Of a DNA stretch of 64,000 bases, positions 23,159-34,714 are shown piece after piece. Origin of the DNA: Trichostrongylus colubriformis (lineage: Eukaryota; Nematoda; Chromadorea; Rhabditida; Trichostrongylidae). The stretch lies in the NCBI GenBank assembly GCA_963978905.1, contig OZ022259.1, forward strand, positions 62,001 to 126,000. The letters run 5' to 3'. Positions within the stretch are counted from its first letter, which is position 1. Every line of letters begins with the position of its first letter. Both the position numbers and the translations under genes were made by a program. Under the pieces are notes generated by a model. It was given only the letters and a program-made list of their open reading frames with translations. It searched no databases and was not told the DNA's origin.

Positions 23159-25011
23159 TTGCATTGTTTCCTCTTTAACAGTCGTAGTATTGTGAATAAA
23201 CTCGTGCACTTGCAAGCGTTTTTGAACATTAGGAAGCCGGATCTTGTCACTATAGCTGAAACATGGTTGAATTCTCGTGTGTTGGACGTAGAATTGGTCA
23301 CGGACCTGCCGTACTTCGTATACCGATGTGATCGCAAGGGTAGAAAAGGAGGAGGTATTTGCTGTTTGGTTAACTCTGCTCAAATATCAAGGAAAGTTGA
23401 ACTTCAATGTGCCCAAAAAGCCGACGTTCTATGTTTCGAATTAATAGGCTCCAGTACACCAAGTACAATTAGATTTGTGGTCACCTATCGCCCTCCTAAC
23501 TCGACATCAACAGAAGACTCTCTACTGATTGATGTACTTTCTGATTTATGCTCGAATCAGCCTCATACAGTTTTGCTGGGCGATTTCAACCTCAAAGTCG
23601 TCTGGGGCGAAACTAGCGAGGCCGAAAACTCCTCATCTGCCTTATTCCTCGACTTTTTCGAAAGCTGCGGATTTACCCAGCATGTGACCCAGCCCACCCA
23701 CAACGAAAACACCCTGGATCTCATTCTCTCCACAACGCCTCTTGTTTCCAATATATCTATCCTTCCACCTTTTGCCAGCTCTGACCACAACATCATCGCA
23801 TTTGACGTATTACATGAAATCTCTCGGATCCAGCTTCTCCCAATCCCAGATTTCCTGAACGGTGATTATGAGGCAATGAATCACTACTTACGAAATATCA
23901 ATTGCTTTCATATTTTCGATAACTACTCCTCTTCAAGTGAAGTGTATGAAAGGTTCTGCTCGCAGATTTACAAAGCTATGTCGATTTTTATCCCTTTCAA
24001 ATATCCTCGACCATCATGGCTTGCATACCCTTCACATATCAGAAATTTGCTAGCACAGAAAAATCGACTTTTTCGATCTCTCTCATCCCCACTGTTAAAT
24101 CCCCTCTACAAGAAAGTGTGCTCTAGCTTAGACCTTCATGTTAAAAATATCTGGCAAACCGAGAAAGGCGACTCATAACTAATGCTAAACAAAAAGGCCT
24201 GTTCTATCACTTCAATAAGAGAACCAAGGCTCAAGTAAAGCTTCCAGTTCTATACGATACAATTGACCTCAAGTTCGTCATTAGCATTAGTATTTACTCC
24301 AACAATGACAATACGGGCCACCAGTTAAACAACCCATGCCGCATCTCACATCATCTCTGCGATGTTTCCATCCATCCTAACGATTTGAAAATCTTAAAAG
24401 CTCTCAAACCATCCACGAGCTGTATGATGGGATCCCTCAAATTCTCTATAAAAAGTGTGCACTCTCGCTTTATCAACTATCAATCAACTCATATCTTCAA
24501 CATCTCATTACTCGTAGGCGAGGTTCCAGCTTTATGGAAAGAAGCCCTCGTCTCTGCCATACCTAAAGTGCCTAAAAGCCGCTTTCTGTCTGATTATCGC
24601 CCCATCAGCATCCTTCCATCGCCCGCCAAAGTTATGGAAAAAATAGTGAGAGAGAGAAGCTCCAGTCTTGGTTGCAGAAATGCAATATGATACCGGCAGA
24701 ACAACATGGCTCCTCAGTGGAGCCTCCACAGCGTCCAATCTTTTAGACAGCATTTTCGACCGGTCCATTGCGGTCAACAATGGAAATTTAGTTGATGTCG
24801 TATTCATTGACCTTTCCAAAGCTTTTGATAGGGTTTGTCATTCGAAACTGCTCGCCAAATTGGAAGGTCTCGGTATAACTGGCGCTCTTCTTGACTGGTT
24901 CAAGTCTTACTTGAGCCTGAGGTATATGACAGTTAAGGTTGGACAGAGCTTTTCCGACAAGTATTGGTGCCGTAGTGGTGTACCTCGGGAGCAGTCTGAG
25001 CAGCGGCTGGG
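23159..25011 (+). pseudogene. CR1/Jockey-type LINE ORF2: AP endonuclease and partial RT
   Basis: The endonuclease part (23159-24178, 339 codons) is well preserved, with NSRSIVNK, AETWLNS, VTYRPPNS, LLGDFNL and the catalytic SSDHNII. The RT part follows in shifted frames. From 24385 it shows ALVSAIPKVPKS and DYRPISILPS (motifs 1-2). From about 24670 it shows VVFIDLSKAFDRV (motif A, catalytic Asp) and GALLDWFKSYL. It stops at SGVPREQ, just before the motif B/YADD region, so the 3' end is lost. Frameshifts occur near 24178 and 24660. Confidence 0.85.
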
Positions 25012-25030
25012 CTACTCTGCGAGAAAATGA

Positions 25031-25949
25031 AGTTTGGGACCTGTCTCTGAAATATAAGCCACATTATAGCACTATAAAGCTTCTCTGACGAACTCTGGCG
25101 TAACAACTTTCAATCATTCCGGTACCGCTCTGTCCCCTGTCTACTAGACAAGAAAACAATGTAAGCTTCTTTTCATCTCTCCACGAACATTTTTGGATCT
25201 TTAAACTAAATTGAAAACACATGCTTAGTAGTTTTTAAGCGACACAAATCTTCAATGTCATCCCATTCATCCTCATGAGCCCTCCCTATTCTATCCACTT
25301 CCAAGCATTTCATCGCTCTCAGTACCCGCCCACTTCGGAGCATTTCCGAACCGAACCTTCTATGCGCTACCATTTCTGCGCCACTTCCTGCCATTCCTAT
25401 TCAGGTGGTCGCAAGGCTATGAATTCCACTTTCGTAAACATCGAGCTTCCTCTTTTCCACGCTTTCGGAGTAGCTGTAAGTTGAGATCGCTCTCTAAAAA
25501 TCGATTTTCATACCTCATGGGCTTAGGTATTATGGCGTAACTGCTGAATTTTTCGAAGTCTTGATTTACATTGGATTTTTATTTGTTCCGATTTAACTGT
25601 TAAGACGGAAATTAAGATAGTCTTTTGTAAAATTAGTTTCTGAGATCCTGCAAAAAAGGAGTCAGTTAGATTTCCGTTTCTCGCGGCCCCTTAGACGGAA
25701 GCCAAACAATTTGCGGTATCCTCTTTCTGTGCTCAATGGTAAGGAAATGCAGAAAGCTTGTCAGTTGTGGATGAGCTTACTTCAAATGTTCACCTAGCAT
25801 GATAACCAATTCGGCAGTATGTGTGGAACGTGGAATTTGCTTCGCAGGTTGATTCATCCAACAACAAAGTCACGACAGATCACACCACTCGCGACCAATC
25901 ACTTAATTCGGTGTCGATACTCCGGAGATTCTGAACCCTAATTGCTCCC
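25031..25949. other. No recognisable gene
   Basis: Unassigned; short ORFs at 25275-25484 and 25394-25206 lack known motifs. Confidence 0.4.
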
Positions 25950-26990
25950 CATTGTAGTGTGATGTGACATCCTTCCTGTCTGGAGATCGTAGAAAGGGGA
26001 AACTCTCTCGCTCGTTATAAGAGCATTTGTGCAGTAAAAAAAAAGATGAAGACCTTGACAGTGACATATAAGGTTGATCGAAAAGTTTTGATAGGGTAGA
26101 GATTTTTCTGTTTTATTTTACAACTCAGCAAACAATGAAAGCTAACCTACAATATAATAACCATCGTAAGTTATAACATTGTTCCACCTAACGGGCAGAT
26201 CAGGAATCCCTCAAAACTGGGAGGATTGGGAGTCAAAGCAGTCACCGACCCCTTGTTCAAGGTAGTCATGGTTTTTTTTTTTTTGCCAGGAAAGCCTTGA
26301 GGGTCCAGAACAAGTGGTAATCTGAGGGGCAACATCAGGTGAATAGGGTGGTTGTGGGACCATGTCCGAACTTAGTTCCTCCAATTTTGCACGGGTCTCT
26401 TTACCTATGGGGAGACCCGTGCAAAAGTGGAGGAGCTAGGTTGGGACACGGTTCCACATCCACCCTATTCACCTGATATTGCCCCCTCAGATTACCATTT
26501 GTTCCGGCCCCTCAAGGCTTTCCTAGCAAAAAAAATAATTCGTCAACTACGACCACCCACCTTGAATAGGTGGTCGGTGACTTCTCTGACTCCCAATCCT
26601 CCCAGTTCTGGGAAAATCGCAGACCTGCGCGTTGGGTGGGACGATGTTATAACTAACGATGGTTATTATATTGTGGGATAGCTTCCATTGTTTGCTGAGT
26701 GGTAAAATAAAACAGAAAAAAATCTCAACCCTATCAAAACTTTTCGATCAACCTAATACATAGATCAATCTTCATTTTTAGTGCCCTCGTGCAGCTCGCA
26801 CTTACACCTAAATGCTCCTTGTAGTCTGATGTGACATCCTTCCTGTCTGGAGATCGTAGAAAGGGGAATTCCTCTCGCACGTGATGGAGAGCATTTGTGC
26901 AGTAAAAAAAAGATGAAGCCCTCGACATTGACATATCCCTACTTTCAGTGCTCTCGTGCAGCTCGCACTTACGCATAATTGCTCCACAGT
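25950..26990 (+). repeat. Tandem ~165-bp duplication split by a mariner fold-back
   Basis: The block at 25957-26068 (GTGATGTGACATCCTTCCTG, AGAAAGGGGAA, AAAAAGATGAAG) recurs at 26825-26940. A CTCGTGCAGCTCGCACTTAC block recurs at 26787 and 26953. The first unit is interrupted by the element 26069-26756 at a TA. Confidence 0.75.
26069..26756. mobile_element. Fold-back built from two inverted mariner 3' ends, copy 1
   Basis: TA-flanked, with mariner-like inverted termini (TAAGGTTGATCGAAAAGTTT and its near reverse complement). Both ~340-bp arms encode the same transposase C-terminal segment (HPPYSPDIAPSDYHLF region) reading outward from the centre. The centre is a near-palindrome around 26388-26425 (GCACGGGTCTC... 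GAGACCCGTGC). There is no N-terminal or central transposase region. Confidence 0.88.
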
Positions 26991-27239
26991 AAATGCTACC
27001 TTCATCGCCTCACAAATGATAAAGAAGTATAGAAAAACGCATGGCTTGCTATTTAGCCTTCCTCGATCTTGCGCCTCTGCTAGTTGATTCGAAAATTTGG
27101 GGAACGGCATGTCCGGACCCTCTTATCAGAGAGGGTAAGATGGAACCGTAGTAGTCATACGCACCCACATGGGGTGGTACCTGACGTAGGTATCTCGGTA
27201 AGAATACACCTGGAAATAGCTTGAAGCCCGTACCTCTTC
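26991..27239. other. No recognisable gene
   Basis: Spacer before the RTE relic. Confidence 0.4.
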
Positions 27240-28010
27240 CTGCATAACCATGATGGTATGGTGAAATACTTCATGATGGAACGGCCGAGGACTAACCTTC
27301 ATGTCGAAGACATAGCCCTGATAGCGGAGAGCGGGGAGCGCTTAGGCAGAAGTGTAGATATGGCAGGCAGCGCCGTCAAAAGATGGCCTTGGACTGAAGG
27401 TCAAGAAGACCCAGTTCCTGAGCTTCGAAGAGCGCGGACCCAATTGGAAAGCGATCTAGCCACTAAAAGTACGACCAACCAAGCAGGTTCGGATAAGTAT
27501 GGCATTTTGGAGATACCAGTGGAAGGAGTCCACTGGTATCTCCAAAATTCCCAAAATTAAAATACTGGAGAGCAGGCTGGCAATGCTCTGCGCCGGCAAG
27601 TGCTGGTTCATAACCAGAACGCAAAAGACAGCTACAGTGTAGTCCTCCGAAAAGGGGGCGCTGAGACCGTTATTCGGTAGACTAGACAATGTCAGGAGAG
27701 AGGTCATTAGAGTGGTTATGCCGAAGGCTCCTGTCCAGCAGAAGGTGAAGGGACAGCGGTTGTAATGTTGTGGGCACGTGCTGCGAAGGTCGGAAGATCA
27801 TTCAATAAGAAAAGCCCCAGTGAATGCCCTTACAAACAGGGTGAAGAACTACAAAGAAAAAGGTGGAGGGACGTCATCAAAAACGATTTCATTGAAGTCA
27901 AGGCCACGGCAGAGGACTCCCGTTATAGCAGCGGAGCAGGCGACAGCGCAGGATTCATGTTATGGAGAAGAACGTAAGGTGACATTTGGATTCTATTGGG
28001 CCCTCTAAGT
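27240..28010 (+). pseudogene. RTE-type LINE reverse transcriptase remnant, C-terminal part
   Basis: Pieces in different frames resemble the end of RTE ORF2 proteins: VEDIALIAESGERL near 27310 (an ADDIALIA-like RT motif with the first Asp pair altered), and GHVLRRSEDHSIRKA-type sequence near 27770-27810. Many frameshifts and stops separate the pieces, and the upstream RT and endonuclease are absent. Confidence 0.55.
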
Positions 28011-28482
28011 GGTGCGCAACACTAGTGGAATGCACGATGAGGATTTCATCTTCTAAGGCCCTTGGGCCGTCCGGTCTGTCCATTCTCTGGTATCAATTAA
28101 TCTATCTTGCAATGAAAAAATGCACAGTCAGCTCAAGTAAGAATAAGGTTCGTAGAAGAGCCTCAGACCATATTTATGATCGACCAGCGACGCGATTTGG
28201 GACTATCTCATCCCTCCTTCGATTGTGTTCTTGAAATGTGCTCTATTTTGCACTTGCATTATTTGATACTTCCCCATAGCGATTTTCCATATCACGGTGA
28301 TATCATCAGTCTATCAGCACGAAATACTGCATGGTCTTCTGGTAGCGTAGTGGATTGAACCGGCTCGAAACGCATTTCTGAAGTTTCATGTTCCGTTTAA
28401 AGTGGACTGCCTTGCTCAGAACTCAGCATCCTATGAAGGACGAAACGACTTCGTCTAACAAGTGAATGTGCAAAGACTTCAC
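28011..28482. other. No recognisable gene
   Basis: Nothing identified. Confidence 0.4.
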
Positions 28483-29036
28483 TTCAAGACAGCATTAGGA
28501 GTAATGTGGAAATGAAGAAATCCCTTTAAGAAGTCACTCGTGGTAGTCCTGGGCCTAAGAAGGCTATCTGTGGCGAAATTCCGGTGAAAAAGCGCCCTTC
28601 CGAGCTGTAGAAACGCCGCAAAACGCCCCAACCGCCCCTGTCCCGCCCCTTGATAAGTAGATCCCGCCTTCGGATGACGTAATTCCCGATTGACTGCGGT
28701 GGGAGCGGCCAAGGAGATGCAGCAGGATCGAAGGTTTTGCGGCGCGCTTTCGCAGATTTAGCTTGAAGCTCACTCCAAAAAATAGATGCTGTCGTATTTA
28801 CAAACATTCCCTTGTGTTTACTTGGCAACATTCCAATGGAAAACTAGATCAGACTACCCCCTCTTGACGGACAGGTCGTCCGCGTCGAGAATCAACAGTA
28901 GAAAGGGGTCCTTTTTCTCGGGTTTTTGGCCAATTCCATCTATTGTTTCTTCACTGTCCTGTTACTAGGCATCTCGACTTTCACATTCACTTCTTCTTTT
29001 ACTTTTCGTCCGACTTTCCCCTAATGCTGCCTTTAA
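28483..29036 (+). repeat. MITE family A, complete copy
   Basis: The left edge reads TTCA then AGACAGCATTAGGA (target copy mutated); the right edge is CCCCTAATGCTGCCTTTAA with TTAA at 29033-29036. The full-length body matches the other A copies. Confidence 0.85.
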
Positions 29037-29444
29037 TAAACTGAACTGTGCACCCTTGCCGGTTCCTTTCTGTGCTATGCATTTATAAGAGCTCCATCTC
29101 AGCATGGTACATGAAATCGTCCATGTTCTATCACTCTTCTGGATGCGTGGAACCGGAAGGGATGTATCCTAATCTGTTTAAATCCTTCGAACCGCATTTT
29201 ATAGGAATCAATCTATGTAAAAAGTTCTACAACCCTTTGTATGCTTTATTTGAACTTCATTTATTATTCATTTATTGTTCCTGACATACTAGCTTGCTAT
29301 GACACATTGCCACATTCAATTAGGAAAATATCAGCTTCGAAACGCCTTGAGCCTAATGCTGCACCTTGAAAATACGTCATCAATATAGCCCATAGCCACC
29401 AAATGACGAGTAATAGCGAATTAGCTGAAAGCGGGGATGTATTA
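29037..29444. other. No recognisable gene
   Basis: A 78-codon ORF at 29048-29284 has no recognisable features. Confidence 0.4.
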
Positions 29445-30123
29445 TGTAGGTTGATAGAATAGTTTTGATAGGGCCGAAATTTCTCTTTTTAATTTTACCA
29501 CTCAGCAAACAAGGTGGGCTAATCAACAATATAATAACCATGGTCAGTTATAACATTGTCCCACCTAACGGGCAGGTCAGCGATTTCCTTCTCCCAAAAT
29601 TGGAAGGATTAAGAGTCAAAGAAGTCACCGACCACTTGTTCAAGGTGGACGAATTGTTTTTCGCTAGGAAAGCCTTGAGAGGCCAGAACAAGTGGTAATC
29701 TGAGGGGGCAACATCAGGTGTGTAGGTGGATGTGGAACCGTGTCCCAACCTAGCTCCTCCAATTTTGCACGGGTCACTCTCCTAGGTAAAGGGACCCGTG
29801 CAAAATTGAAGGAGCTAGGTTGGGACACGGTTCCACATCCACCCTATTCACCTGATATTGTCCCCTCAGATTACCACTTGTTCTGGCCTCTCAAGGCTTT
29901 CCTAGCAAAAAACAATTCGTCCACCTGAACAATTGATCGGTGACTTCTTTGACTCCCAATCTTCCTAGTTCTGGGAAAAGGGAATCGCTGACTTGCCCGT
30001 CAGGTGGGACTGTATTATAACTAATGATGGTTATTATGTTGCTGATTAGCTTGCATTGTTTGCTGAGTTGTAAAATAGAACAGGAAAAATCTCCGCCCTA
30101 TCAAAACTTTCCGATCAACCTAA
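29445..30123. mobile_element. Fold-back built from two inverted mariner 3' ends, copy 2
   Basis: Same architecture and length (~680 bp) as 26069-26756. The termini are TAGGTTGATAGAATAGTTTT and a near reverse complement. Both arms encode DVAPSDYHLFWPLKAFLA or DIVPSDYHLFWPLKAFLA outward. The centre is a GCACGGGTCAC / GACCCGTGC near-palindrome at 29766-29803. Two copies with the same inverted structure indicate a mobile non-autonomous family rather than a one-off rearrangement. Confidence 0.88.
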
Positions 30124-31236
30124 TGGAATCTGCCAAAATTACCCCTTCCTGTGTATCTCAAGGTACGGGCAGCAGGTACGGTAGCTATCACTTCTTCGCG
30201 TTTCATAGTGAAAGGCGTAGCTCTAGACCTCCGAAAAAAGCGTTTTTTTTCTGTTTGTTAATGGTTGTGCAACTGTGGGTGCGCACTACTGCTTTGTATC
30301 TCACTCAGATCTACCTGTGCTAGAGCTCAATTAATCTTCCAAAACTATGAACAACCACACGCCTAAAAATGCTATCCACCCAATCCGTCCTGGTTTAAGG
30401 CTCCCCATAGACATCAAGTACTGGACAGGTACCTAATTTGACTCCCAAAAATCTGGAGTCAAAATGAGTAATGAGAATGTAATGGCTAAATCGCCACATC
30501 TTTTCTAAGAAAAGGTATCGCTGCCTTTGCTACGTAAGTCATTGCATTGACCATTTTCAATCAGCTTAATCAATTGACTCTACCACTTATGTTACTTCCG
30601 TTATAACTTCGTGTTAGCAATTTTTTATTTTGAGAGATTCAGTAACGTGACGAAAACTAACATCGTACTTGTTTATCCCACCACTTTTTCTTCTCGCTCA
30701 CACAACTTCAGATTTTCAGCTTGTCTAGTCTCTACTTAAAGGCATGCAGTCTCTGAAAAGTGGTAATTGCATTGCAAATTATTTTTTAGTGTTTAAGAAA
30801 AGGGGTTTTTCATAACTCAACGGTGACATCGTGTAAGATCCATGTACATATAGGGTATGCGCATTTAGTAGACGATCTCTCAGATAATGGTTTCAGCCCT
30901 TATCTTGATTAGATTTCACAAAAAACTTCTCGGAACTATTGATTGCAAAGGAACCCTGAGATGATTAGTTTCCGACGGAAGTCCAACTTTTTACAAGGCA
31001 GAAAAAATGTCTAAGAAAATTTGAAAAAATTCAGCGAAATGCGCAAATCAACCCAGCTGACTCTGGCTGAAACATCACCGAAACTTCACGCACAGCTGCT
31101 CCCGTCACAGTGTTTTTTTTTCCTTCTGTGCAGCCCCATCCAATCAAAAAGTCACTCAGGGCTTCATTCCAGCATTCGAAGAGAAAAGAAGTGGGGTCAC
31201 TCGGAATGGTCTCATAACTGTTAGGGTTCTGTTATA
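30124..31236. other. No recognisable gene; short MITE D end
   Basis: About 30122-30160 (GCCAAAATTACCCCTTCC) matches the right end of MITE D. The rest is AT-rich without recognised features. Confidence 0.4.
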
Positions 31237-32076
31237 TTAGGTCGAACCATAATTTCTGCTACACAACGACGAAAAAAATTCAAATTTATTTCTCTTTGTT
31301 TGTGTCTAACTTCGGTCAACAAAATATGTATCATCATGATCAACAATATATTGCCAGCGAGTAGGGAGATAATAGATGCCTTGCTTGTAGAAGTCTGGGG
31401 ATTTCTGGTCGAAGAAAGTCTGGAGGTCGGTTCTGAGATCATCGCCATATTTGAACTGCCGTCCGTCGAGGAAGTGGGTCAGAGATCGGAATAGGTGGTA
31501 GTCAGTTGGGGCCATGTCCGGAAACTACGGTGGATGGGGGAACTTCGTCCAACCAAGGTCCTGGATCCCTTGACACGCCAACTTTGCCACATGTGGGCGA
31601 GCGTTGTCGTGGAGGAAGAAGTCTCGGGCCATTTTCCGGTAAATTTTGAGGCTACGGTGTCCTGCTTGCAGTAGAGATCGGCAATGACTGTCGTGTAGGA
31701 TAGCAACAGTTCCTTTTTTTGAAAATTAAAAAAAATTTCTCTTTGCAATTTCTTGAAATTTTTTCTGTTGCAATTTGAGTCGGTCGAGCCATCGGCTTGC
31801 CGCCATATGAGAGACAGTACCTGGGCCCATCGACTGGTTGATTCGGTTAGTGGCCTTGCATGCTGAGGAACCGGGACGGTGTTCGTGAATTTCGCCCTTC
31901 TCGCGAAATTGTCGTAGATTAACTGCTAGTTGAAGCCATAGAAAATATGAATGTGTTAATCAGTAGTCCTTTTCACTCGTTTTATTTACCCCCCCCCCCC
32001 CCACTACCAAATATTCCAGAAGCTTCCACAGTTTTCCCAAAAAAAAAATTGTAACAGAATTTATGGTTCAACATAA
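31237..32076 (-). mobile_element. mariner remnant with transposase C-terminus
   Basis: Termini TTAGGTCGAACCATAATTTC and TTATGGTTCAACATAA are imperfect inverted repeats flanked by TA. The minus strand encodes a C-terminal transposase portion: an HDNARPHVAK-type second-Asp motif, a stop, then APTDYHLFRSL with the third Asp, ending about 31306. The N-terminal DNA-binding part is largely deleted, as the 840-bp size shows. A homopolymer C run (about 31990-32003) lies inside. Confidence 0.8.
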
Positions 32077-32504
32077 TATTACAAAACATCCATGGCTACA
32101 ATTTTCTACCATTTTTAATAATCTTGTACTCTTGAAACAGATTTATACTTCGTTAGGATACAAATGCTTTGCTCAGAAAGGGCAAGTAGGTTTCTGAAAG
32201 AAACTACAAAAATTCGCTCTGACTACAGAACCAAACTCATGTTTTTGCACTCTGACCATCTTTCAAAAGGAATGCGAGCGTTTCCAAAAAAGAAGCGATG
32301 CAATGTATGCGATTCTTGGAAAGGTGGCACGAGCAGCCAGAGAGATTGTTATATTCCTGAATTAGTGCATGGTCGCCCAAGAATTTTGTTATTCACTTTA
32401 TATTTGTCAGTGACAATAATGCAATGAATTCCGCGAGCAAGAGTACTCTTTCACAAGTGTGGGAAGAGGTGACGTTACAACTTCGATCATAGGAAAGTCC
32501 TGCC
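32077..32504. other. No recognisable gene
   Basis: An 87-codon ORF (32164-32427) has no recognised motif. Confidence 0.4.
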
Positions 32505-32728
32505 GGGTGTGTGCAGATATGACAGCGAATCGCTTCGCGGCGCCACCAGTACGTCGCCGTATCGATTGCCCTTGGAAGCCGGCCGAACGTGACTGCGTCA
32601 CGTCTGCGCTTCCACTCATGCCACACTGCCTCGCTTGAAGGCTGTCATGCCCTGCCACTGGCACTCGCACCCGCCGCGCCGCTCGCCGCGTGTGGCCACG
32701 CGATTCGCTGTCATATCTGCACACACCC
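32505..32728. repeat. MITE family G, copy 1
   Basis: A 224-bp element with ~26-bp near-perfect inverted ends (GGGTGTGTGCAGATATGACA...). The GC-rich interior matches the copy at 47755-47971 in opposite orientation (CTTCAAGCGAGGCAGTGTGG). No flanking duplication is visible at this copy. Confidence 0.8.
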
Positions 32729-33438
32729 TTGACACTAAGTTTTCACATCGAAATATGAGCTATGCAAAAACTACAACGACCGGTGCAGAAGTTCTTCTCT
32801 GATCAGTAGGTAACTTAGATCGACTGTCACTTTTGTTCGCAATTCGTAGCAGTTCTGAGTGAAGATCTCCAAGAAAAGGATGTGCGTCAGAATCGCCGTT
32901 CAACACTTCTTCGATTTTGAGGAAGCAATTTTCAATGGAAGGATGAGATTTGTTGGAGATTGTTGACAAAAGTGTGCGAATCTAAAAGTTTTCGTTTGCC
33001 TTCAAACCTGGCTTTCGGCTTTTATGTTTGAGTAGAGCAATGATCTTCTGAGTTCGGTCTACCAAAGCGGCGGATGATTTTGACTGACCTTATACTAAAA
33101 GCTAGTCACCTAGAGGCAACAGTGAGCTAAAATTAAAGTTGCTCTGCACCTTTTTTATTTTCTTTTCGCACTCCGAACCGGGAAAAGCGTTTTTGAGACG
33201 ACTTCCATGTGTATGTGTGTCACTGGTTTCGCCACTTCCTTAACATTTGCACCTCGTGAGAACGTGGACGTTTGTGGGAGCTCACTTTTATGAATAAAGG
33301 CAGTTCAACCGGGTATTCTTCTCCCGACCGGGTTTTTCTCTTCTCCTGAGCTTGAACAATCCGACCACCTCCATACAAACTTATCCTTCAAAAGACCCAT
33401 ATTATTAGGCGCTGTACTGATGTGAGCAGCTGATCGAT
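32729..33438. other. No recognisable gene
   Basis: Minus-strand ORF 32969-32760 (69 codons) has no recognised motif; nothing else seen. Confidence 0.4.
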
Positions 33439-33479
33439 ATGATCTTTCTAATTCACAACTTTGACCACCTTGATATATA

Positions 33480-33720
33480 CAAGGTCTCTACGGTTTTGAA
33501 GTGTGGTCGTATGCATAACTGGCCTAAGACAAGCACTTGCAGTTCGTTCGGTTGTCGCAGTTGCATACACCCTGCCTTTACCAAAATTACTACGAGTGTG
33601 AACTCATTGGTTTTTTTTATCATGAAGACCTTTTTTCGTACTTTTTCACATCCCACATTCATTGTTTCACTTGTTTGTTGTTGTTTGTTGTCTCACTTGT
33701 TTAACCTCATCATGAATGAA
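33480..33720 (+). pseudogene. Possible relic of a second Penelope-like element
   Basis: A plus-strand stretch reads CSSFGCRSCIHPAFTKITTS followed by FFIMKTFFRTFSH. This resembles the Cys-rich linker between RT and endonuclease in some Penelope-like elements (paired Cys, CxxC-H, then an F-T-S rich stretch). It is short and diverged from the element at 13407; coincidence is possible. Confidence 0.3.
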
Positions 33721-34028
33721 ACCAAATTCGTACTCTTCGGCATCAAATTCTACATCAAGTGACAGTGGCATCAGCTCTCTTTACCCATTGCCAGCAGTCA
33801 ACTGGCCACTGTAGCGTGCTAAGATCGCAACAGATCCCCAAAATGCTCTTTTCGAATCACATTTCACAAGACATTATCCCTTCTAAGCTCAAATGTTCGT
33901 ACTCAGAGAATAGTGTTCCGAGCGATTTCCTCCCTTCAACTCTCCCTGTGCCTTTAAACCTTGCGGTTTTTTTCGTTCGAAGTAGAAGTCTTACTGAAAT
34001 ACATATACATACACTGAATCGGTTTGGC

Positions 34029-34038
34029 ACAATTTCAG
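34029..34038 (+). promoter_or_regulatory. Probable splice or trans-splice acceptor before lury-1
   Basis: ACAATTTCAG, a nematode-type 3' splice site, ends five bases before the start codon at 34044. It could take a spliced leader or join a 5' untranslated exon. Confidence 0.6.
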
Positions 34039-34043
34039 GTCCA

Positions 34044-34204
34044 ATGCAGTTCTGGCTCCGACTCACACTTGTGTGCTGCTTCATGGTTTTGCTGATCGCC
34101 GCCGCTGAAGTGGTAGAGAAAAGACCCGCTCTACTCTCCAGATACGGCAGAGCGGTTCTTTCACGGTATGGGAAACGATCGGTGATCAGTCCCAACAATG
34201 GTGG
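34044..34204 (+). CDS. lury-1: Luqin/RYamide neuropeptide precursor, first coding exon
   Basis: Starting at ATG 34044, the protein opens with a hydrophobic signal peptide ([19 protein letters not shown]) and a KR site. It then reads [18 protein letters not shown], giving two amidated peptides ending in RY (Gly donors, Arg and Lys-Arg cleavage). C. elegans LURY-1 peptides, as I recall them, are PALLSRY-amide and AVLPRY-amide, so this is a clear orthologue with Ser in place of Pro in the second peptide. These act on NPY/RYamide-type receptors in feeding responses. After SVISPNN the frame meets a stop unless spliced. A donor at 34205 (gtaatc) or 34201 (gtgggt) with an acceptor at 34242 gives two possible C-termini, 47 or 4 further residues, and I cannot decide between them. 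Confidence 0.88.
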
Positions 34205-34242
34205 GTAATCGACCTTATTTTTGAAATTTTTTGTTCCACTAG

Positions 34243-34386
34243 GTCATCCTGGACTGTGACCAGAGCGAATCAAGAGGCCTTCTGTTGCACAACGGCGGTG
34301 AATCAAGTGATCCAGAGGACTGCCCGTGAGAACCCCGCTATGAAATGGAGTTTGTGGAATCTTTGTAACTTCCTCATTTACGATGG
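34243..34386 (+). CDS. lury-1: Tentative second exon of the lury-1 precursor
   Basis: After acceptor TTCCACTAG the frame that fits donor 34205 stays open to a TGA near 34385 and contains a FCC motif and a later Cys (NLCNF). Luqin-type precursors often carry two Cys in the C-terminal part, but the usual spacing is not evident. The 38-bp intron is at the lower limit. With donor 34201 this exon would instead end at TGA 34257-34259. Confidence 0.4.
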
Positions 34387-34668
34387 CTGACGGAAAAAAC
34401 CGTGATTTGGAATCTGTGCGCAATCAGCATTCGCAATTACTACCATCGTTTGCACCGTCTCCACGTGGGTCTACTCGTCCTGATCATGTTATACTTATTT
34501 CGAGAGAGGTATCACCATGGAATCTTGAACAGACATTATCTCCATCATTATGACGTTTGCGTTGAGCCTCCGAGATGGTTATTATATTTATTACGATTTT
34601 AGTGAATCGCACCATGCACGAGGTTCCCATAGTTAGGTAAATATTAGGTTTGGGTTCAGTTTTTTTTC
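34387..34668. other. No recognisable gene (lury-1 3' flank)
   Basis: Probably the 3' untranslated region and beyond; no AATAAA was seen. The 66-codon ORF at 34402-34602 is of low complexity and unassigned. Confidence 0.4.
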
Positions 34669-34714
34669 AGTGTAAAGGGGAGATGTGTGTTTTATTACAT
34701 CTCCCCTTTACACT
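34669..34714 (+). repeat. Perfect 18-bp hairpin
   Basis: Arms AGTGTAAAGGGGAGATGT (34669-34686) and its exact reverse complement (34697-34714) enclose a 10-base loop. It follows a T-rich tract and CAG. It may mark the terminus of a decayed element or be a transcribed hairpin. Confidence 0.85.

Noticed and set aside
23086..23337. Minus-strand ORFs opposite the LINE
   Set aside because: Shadows of the plus-strand endonuclease, which has clear catalytic motifs.
31988..32003. Poly-C run as a functional element
   Set aside because: A simple homopolymer inside a decayed mariner; likely slippage or a sequencing artefact.
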